Shown: positions 5,744 through 7,754 of the stretch, piece after piece
Layout: each line of letters starts with the position of its first letter
Position numbering within the stretch: the stretch's first letter is position 1
Assembly (NCBI GenBank): GCA_027295245.1
Contig: JAPULF010000028.1
Coordinates: 1 to 7,754, forward strand
DNA from: Planctomycetota bacterium
GTDB taxonomy: Bacteria; Planctomycetota; Phycisphaerae; UBA1845; UTPLA1
DNA length: 7,754 bases
Reading direction: 5' to 3'
Translations under genes and position numbers: made by a program
The notes under the pieces: generated by a model
Told to the model about the DNA's origin: nothing
What the model saw: only the letters and a program-made list of their open reading frames with translations
The model's database searches: none

Positions 5744-6492
5744 CGGACGACGGCAGTACACTGGCGGTGGAGGTTCGCGGGCTGACACGCGTCTTCGGCT
5801 CCGGCGAGTCCAAGGTAGAAGCCCTGCGCGGCCTGGACATGAACCTTTCGGCGGGCGATTTCGCCGCGGTGATGGGGCCGTCCGGATCGGGCAAGAGCAC
5901 GCTACTTCATCTGATCGCCGGACTGGACGCGCCGAATTCCGGCACGATTCGTGTTGCGGGCCGTGACCTTTCGACATTGAACGACGATGAACTGACGCTG
6001 CTACGCCGCCGAAATATCGGCATTGTCTTTCAGGCCTTCAACCTGCTCAACATCCTGACGGCCGAAGAGAATGTCGCCCTGCCGCTAGTCATCGGCGGAA
6101 CGAGTCGGGCGGAAGCGCACTCGAAGGCAGCGGCCGCGCTGGATCGAGTCGGCATCGGACAGCGGCGAAAACACCTGCCGACCGAGCTTTCGGGGGGAGA
6201 ACAGCAACGCGTTGCCGTGGCCCGGGCATTGGTAAACGAACCGCTGATCCTGCTCGCCGATGAACCCACCGGGAATCTCGACAGTCTGAGTAGCGATCGG
6301 ATCGTGATGCTGCTCCGGCGCCTCGTCGAGGAGCAGGGGCAAACCATCCTGATGGTAACGCACGAAGCACGTCACGCGGCCATGGCCGACAGACTGATTC
6401 ACTTGCGCGACGGTCGCGTGGTTCAGGAGCAAACCTTGCCGCCGGGCCGTGAAGTCGACGAAATCCTGCAGGACCTGGAATCGCCGCCGTGA
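5740..6492 (+). CDS. ABC transporter ATP-binding protein, MacB/LolD type
   Basis: The 250-residue ATPase reads from GTG at 5740, which overlaps the padR TGA. All nucleotide-binding motifs are intact: Walker A GPSGSGKST (46-54), Q-loop IVFQAFNLL (95-103), signature LSGGEQQR (150-157), Walker B ILLADEPT with catalytic Glu175, D-loop GNLDS (178-182) and H-loop His208 in MVTHEA. The Q-loop FQxFNLL and DEPTGNLDS wording place it in the subfamily whose partners are FtsX-type permeases (MacB, LolD, FtsE, YbbA). These work by mechanotransmission to export or extract substrates at the membrane rather than by classic alternating access. It acts as a cytoplasmic dimer with the downstream permease. A longer open frame exists upstream inside padR, but homology starts at AVEVRGLTRVF. 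The substrate is unknown; drug, peptide or lipoprotein substrates are all possible. Confidence 0.95.
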   Translation: MTDDGSTLAVEVRGLTRVFGSGESKVEALRGLDMNLSAGDFAAVMGPSGSGKSTLLHLIAGLDAPNSGTIRVAGRDLSTLNDDELTLLRRRNIGIVFQAFNLLNILTAEENVALPLVIGGTSRAEAHSKAAAALDRVGIGQRRKHLPTELSGGEQQRVAVARALVNEPLILLADEPTGNLDSLSSDRIVMLLRRLVEEQGQTILMVTHEARHAAMADRLIHLRDGRVVQEQTLPPGREVDEILQDLESPP

Positions 6493-7754
6493 TGTTGAGG
6501 ACCTATTCCGTCAAGGAGCTGCGCCGCCGGCCGGGTCGTACGGTACTGACACTGCTGGGCATCGTGATCGGCGTGGCGGCCATCGTGTCAATCTCGATCA
6601 CGATCGAATCGACGCGATTCGGGTTTCGCGACATGTTCGACGCCATCACCGGCAGGGCCTCTCTCGAGGTCATCGCACCGGGCTACGGTGGCTTTGAAGA
6701 CACGGTTTCCGGCGATCTCGAGAACGTTCGTGGCGTGGCGGCCACCGTGCCGGTCATTCAAATGCACTTGGGGCTGATGGGCCCGGCCGGCGTCGTCCCC
6801 ATGCTGGCGATGGGCGTCGACCCCGTGCGCGACGAGGCGACCCGAGACTGTGTACTCGCCGTCGGCGACCGGCTTGGTTCATCCGATGCGATTCTGTTGG
6901 AGACCGGTTTTGCAGCGACCCACGGACTGAAGACCGGCGCAACCGCGCGCCTGCTGACTCCGATCGGTGTCGTCGAGTTACCCGTTGCCGGACTTCTGAA
7001 GCCCACCGGGGCCGCGGCGGTCAACGGTGGGGCCGTGTTGTTCATGCCGCTGGCAACGGCCCAGCGGGTTTTCGCGCTGAATGGGCAGGTCAACGCCGTG
7101 CAGATTATCCTCGACAAGGGAGCCGGAATCGGGCGGGTCGAGGATGCGATTCGAGAGCGGCTGCCCGTCGGCCTTGATGTGCAAACACCGGCGGCGCGTG
7201 GGTCCGTCGCGAGACACTTAGTGTTGGGGGCGGAACTCGGGCTGTCCGTCATGAGCGTGGTCTCGCTGGTGGCGGGCGGGTTTGTCATACTGAACTCGCT
7301 GCTGATGAGTCTCGGTGAACGCACGCGCAACTTTGCGATTCTTCGATCCATCGGGGCCACGCGTTCCCAGGTGACGCGGATGCTCCTTGCCGAGGCCCTG
7401 GTGCTCGGCGTTGTCGGTACCGGTCTGGGCATCGTGGCCGGCTTGGGCATGTCCGTCGCGCTGACGGGCGTGATGGAACAGATGCTCGGCATCGCCCTGC
7501 CGGATCTGCGGGTCAGCGCGGAGACCCTGTTGATTGCGGCGATCATCGGTCCGGGCGTGACCGTCGCCGCGGCGCTCGTGCCGTCCATGCGCTCCGGCCG
7601 TCGTCCACCGCTCGAGGGTCTGGTCGACAACCGCGATGTGCGCGAGCCGGCCTATCGCCGGTGGCCGGGCTATGTCGGCGTCGGGTTGATCGCCGTCACG
7701 GGCGTGTTCCTCGCCTTGCTGGTGAACGAGTCGCTACCGATTTCAAAATCCGCC
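6492..7754 (+). CDS. FtsX/MacB-type ABC transporter permease, N-terminal part (runs off right edge)
   Basis: Begins at ATG 6492, sharing one base with the ATPase stop (TGATG), and stays open for 421 codons to the edge, so the C-terminus is missing. After a short cytoplasmic N-terminus (KELRRRPGRT), TM1 lies at about 17-38 (LTLLGIVIGVAAIVSISI). An extracytoplasmic MacB-like core domain spans about 40-245. It is followed by an FtsX domain with TM2 (about 248-272), the cytoplasmic coupling loop GERTRNFAILRSIGATRSQV (275-294), TM3 (about 298-325) and TM4 (about 345-365). Beyond the usual end of a four-TM MacB-type protein, another hydrophobic segment (GYVGVGLIAVTGVFLALLV, about 393-411) begins, which suggests a long permease with a second FtsX half, as in YbbP. 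It partners the upstream ATPase in the inner membrane. No good Shine-Dalgarno is seen, so it probably relies on translational coupling. Confidence 0.92.
   Translation, partial: MLRTYSVKELRRRPGRTVLTLLGIVIGVAAIVSISITIESTRFGFRDMFDAITGRASLEVIAPGYGGFEDTVSGDLENVRGVAATVPVIQMHLGLMGPAGVVPMLAMGVDPVRDEATRDCVLAVGDRLGSSDAILLETGFAATHGLKTGATARLLTPIGVVELPVAGLLKPTGAAAVNGGAVLFMPLATAQRVFALNGQVNAVQIILDKGAGIGRVEDAIRERLPVGLDVQTPAARGSVARHLVLGAELGLSVMSVVSLVAGGFVILNSLLMSLGERTRNFAILRSIGATRSQVTRMLLAEALVLGVVGTGLGIVAGLGMSVALTGVMEQMLGIALPDLRVSAETLLIAAIIGPGVTVAAALVPSMRSGRRPPLEGLVDNRDVREPAYRRWPGYVGVGLIAVTGVFLALLVNESLPISKSA

Noticed and set aside
1..7754. CRISPR array, insertion sequence, tRNA or phage genes
   Set aside because: No regularly spaced repeats, transposase or integrase motifs, or tRNA-like cloverleaf sequences were seen on either strand.

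Overview
The window is GC-rich bacterial chromosomal DNA, most likely from the Planctomycetota (Phycisphaerae or a related lineage). Two signs point there. The first is an N-terminal CPxC...CxxC zinc ribbon followed by a VP-rich linker on the leftmost gene. The second is a paired EF-hand/dockerin-type repeat of the planctomycete style (DMNCDG...DPFVL-like, then DMNxD...DIxPFV). This assignment is inference from protein style; no rRNA or tRNA is present to confirm it.

Left part, minus strand, read right to left: a divergent ketoacyl-ACP synthase III-like gene (GTG start at 4954, end 3839); a 150-base gap; purD for purine synthesis (start 3679 or 3685, end 2330); a 31-base gap; murD for peptidoglycan precursor synthesis (start 2298, end 838); a stray dockerin-repeat coding segment in the -1 frame at the 3' end of murD (about 844-662); an untranscribed-looking spacer; and the 5' part of a double zinc-ribbon protein that runs off the left edge. 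The murD and purD enzymes are housekeeping and mechanistically unrelated. The gene order therefore says little about joint function, although purD and murD are close enough to share a transcript.

Right part, plus strand: an AT-rich divergent spacer carries a near-consensus sigma70 promoter (TTGACA, 16 bases, TATATT) whose -10 box lies inside a perfect 8-bp inverted repeat. It drives a tightly coupled operon of a PadR-family repressor (5195-5743), a MacB/LolD-type ABC ATPase (GTG at 5740, overlapping the padR stop) and an FtsX/MacB-type permease (ATG at 6492, overlapping the ATPase stop) that continues past the right edge. The layout fits an autoregulated, ligand-inducible efflux or envelope-export system.

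The items most worth a second look are the orphan dockerin repeat fused out of frame to the murD end, the ketoacyl synthase that keeps its nucleophile Cys but appears to lack the catalytic His and Asn, and the padR operator/promoter overlap. I did not find a clearly new multi-gene system in this window.
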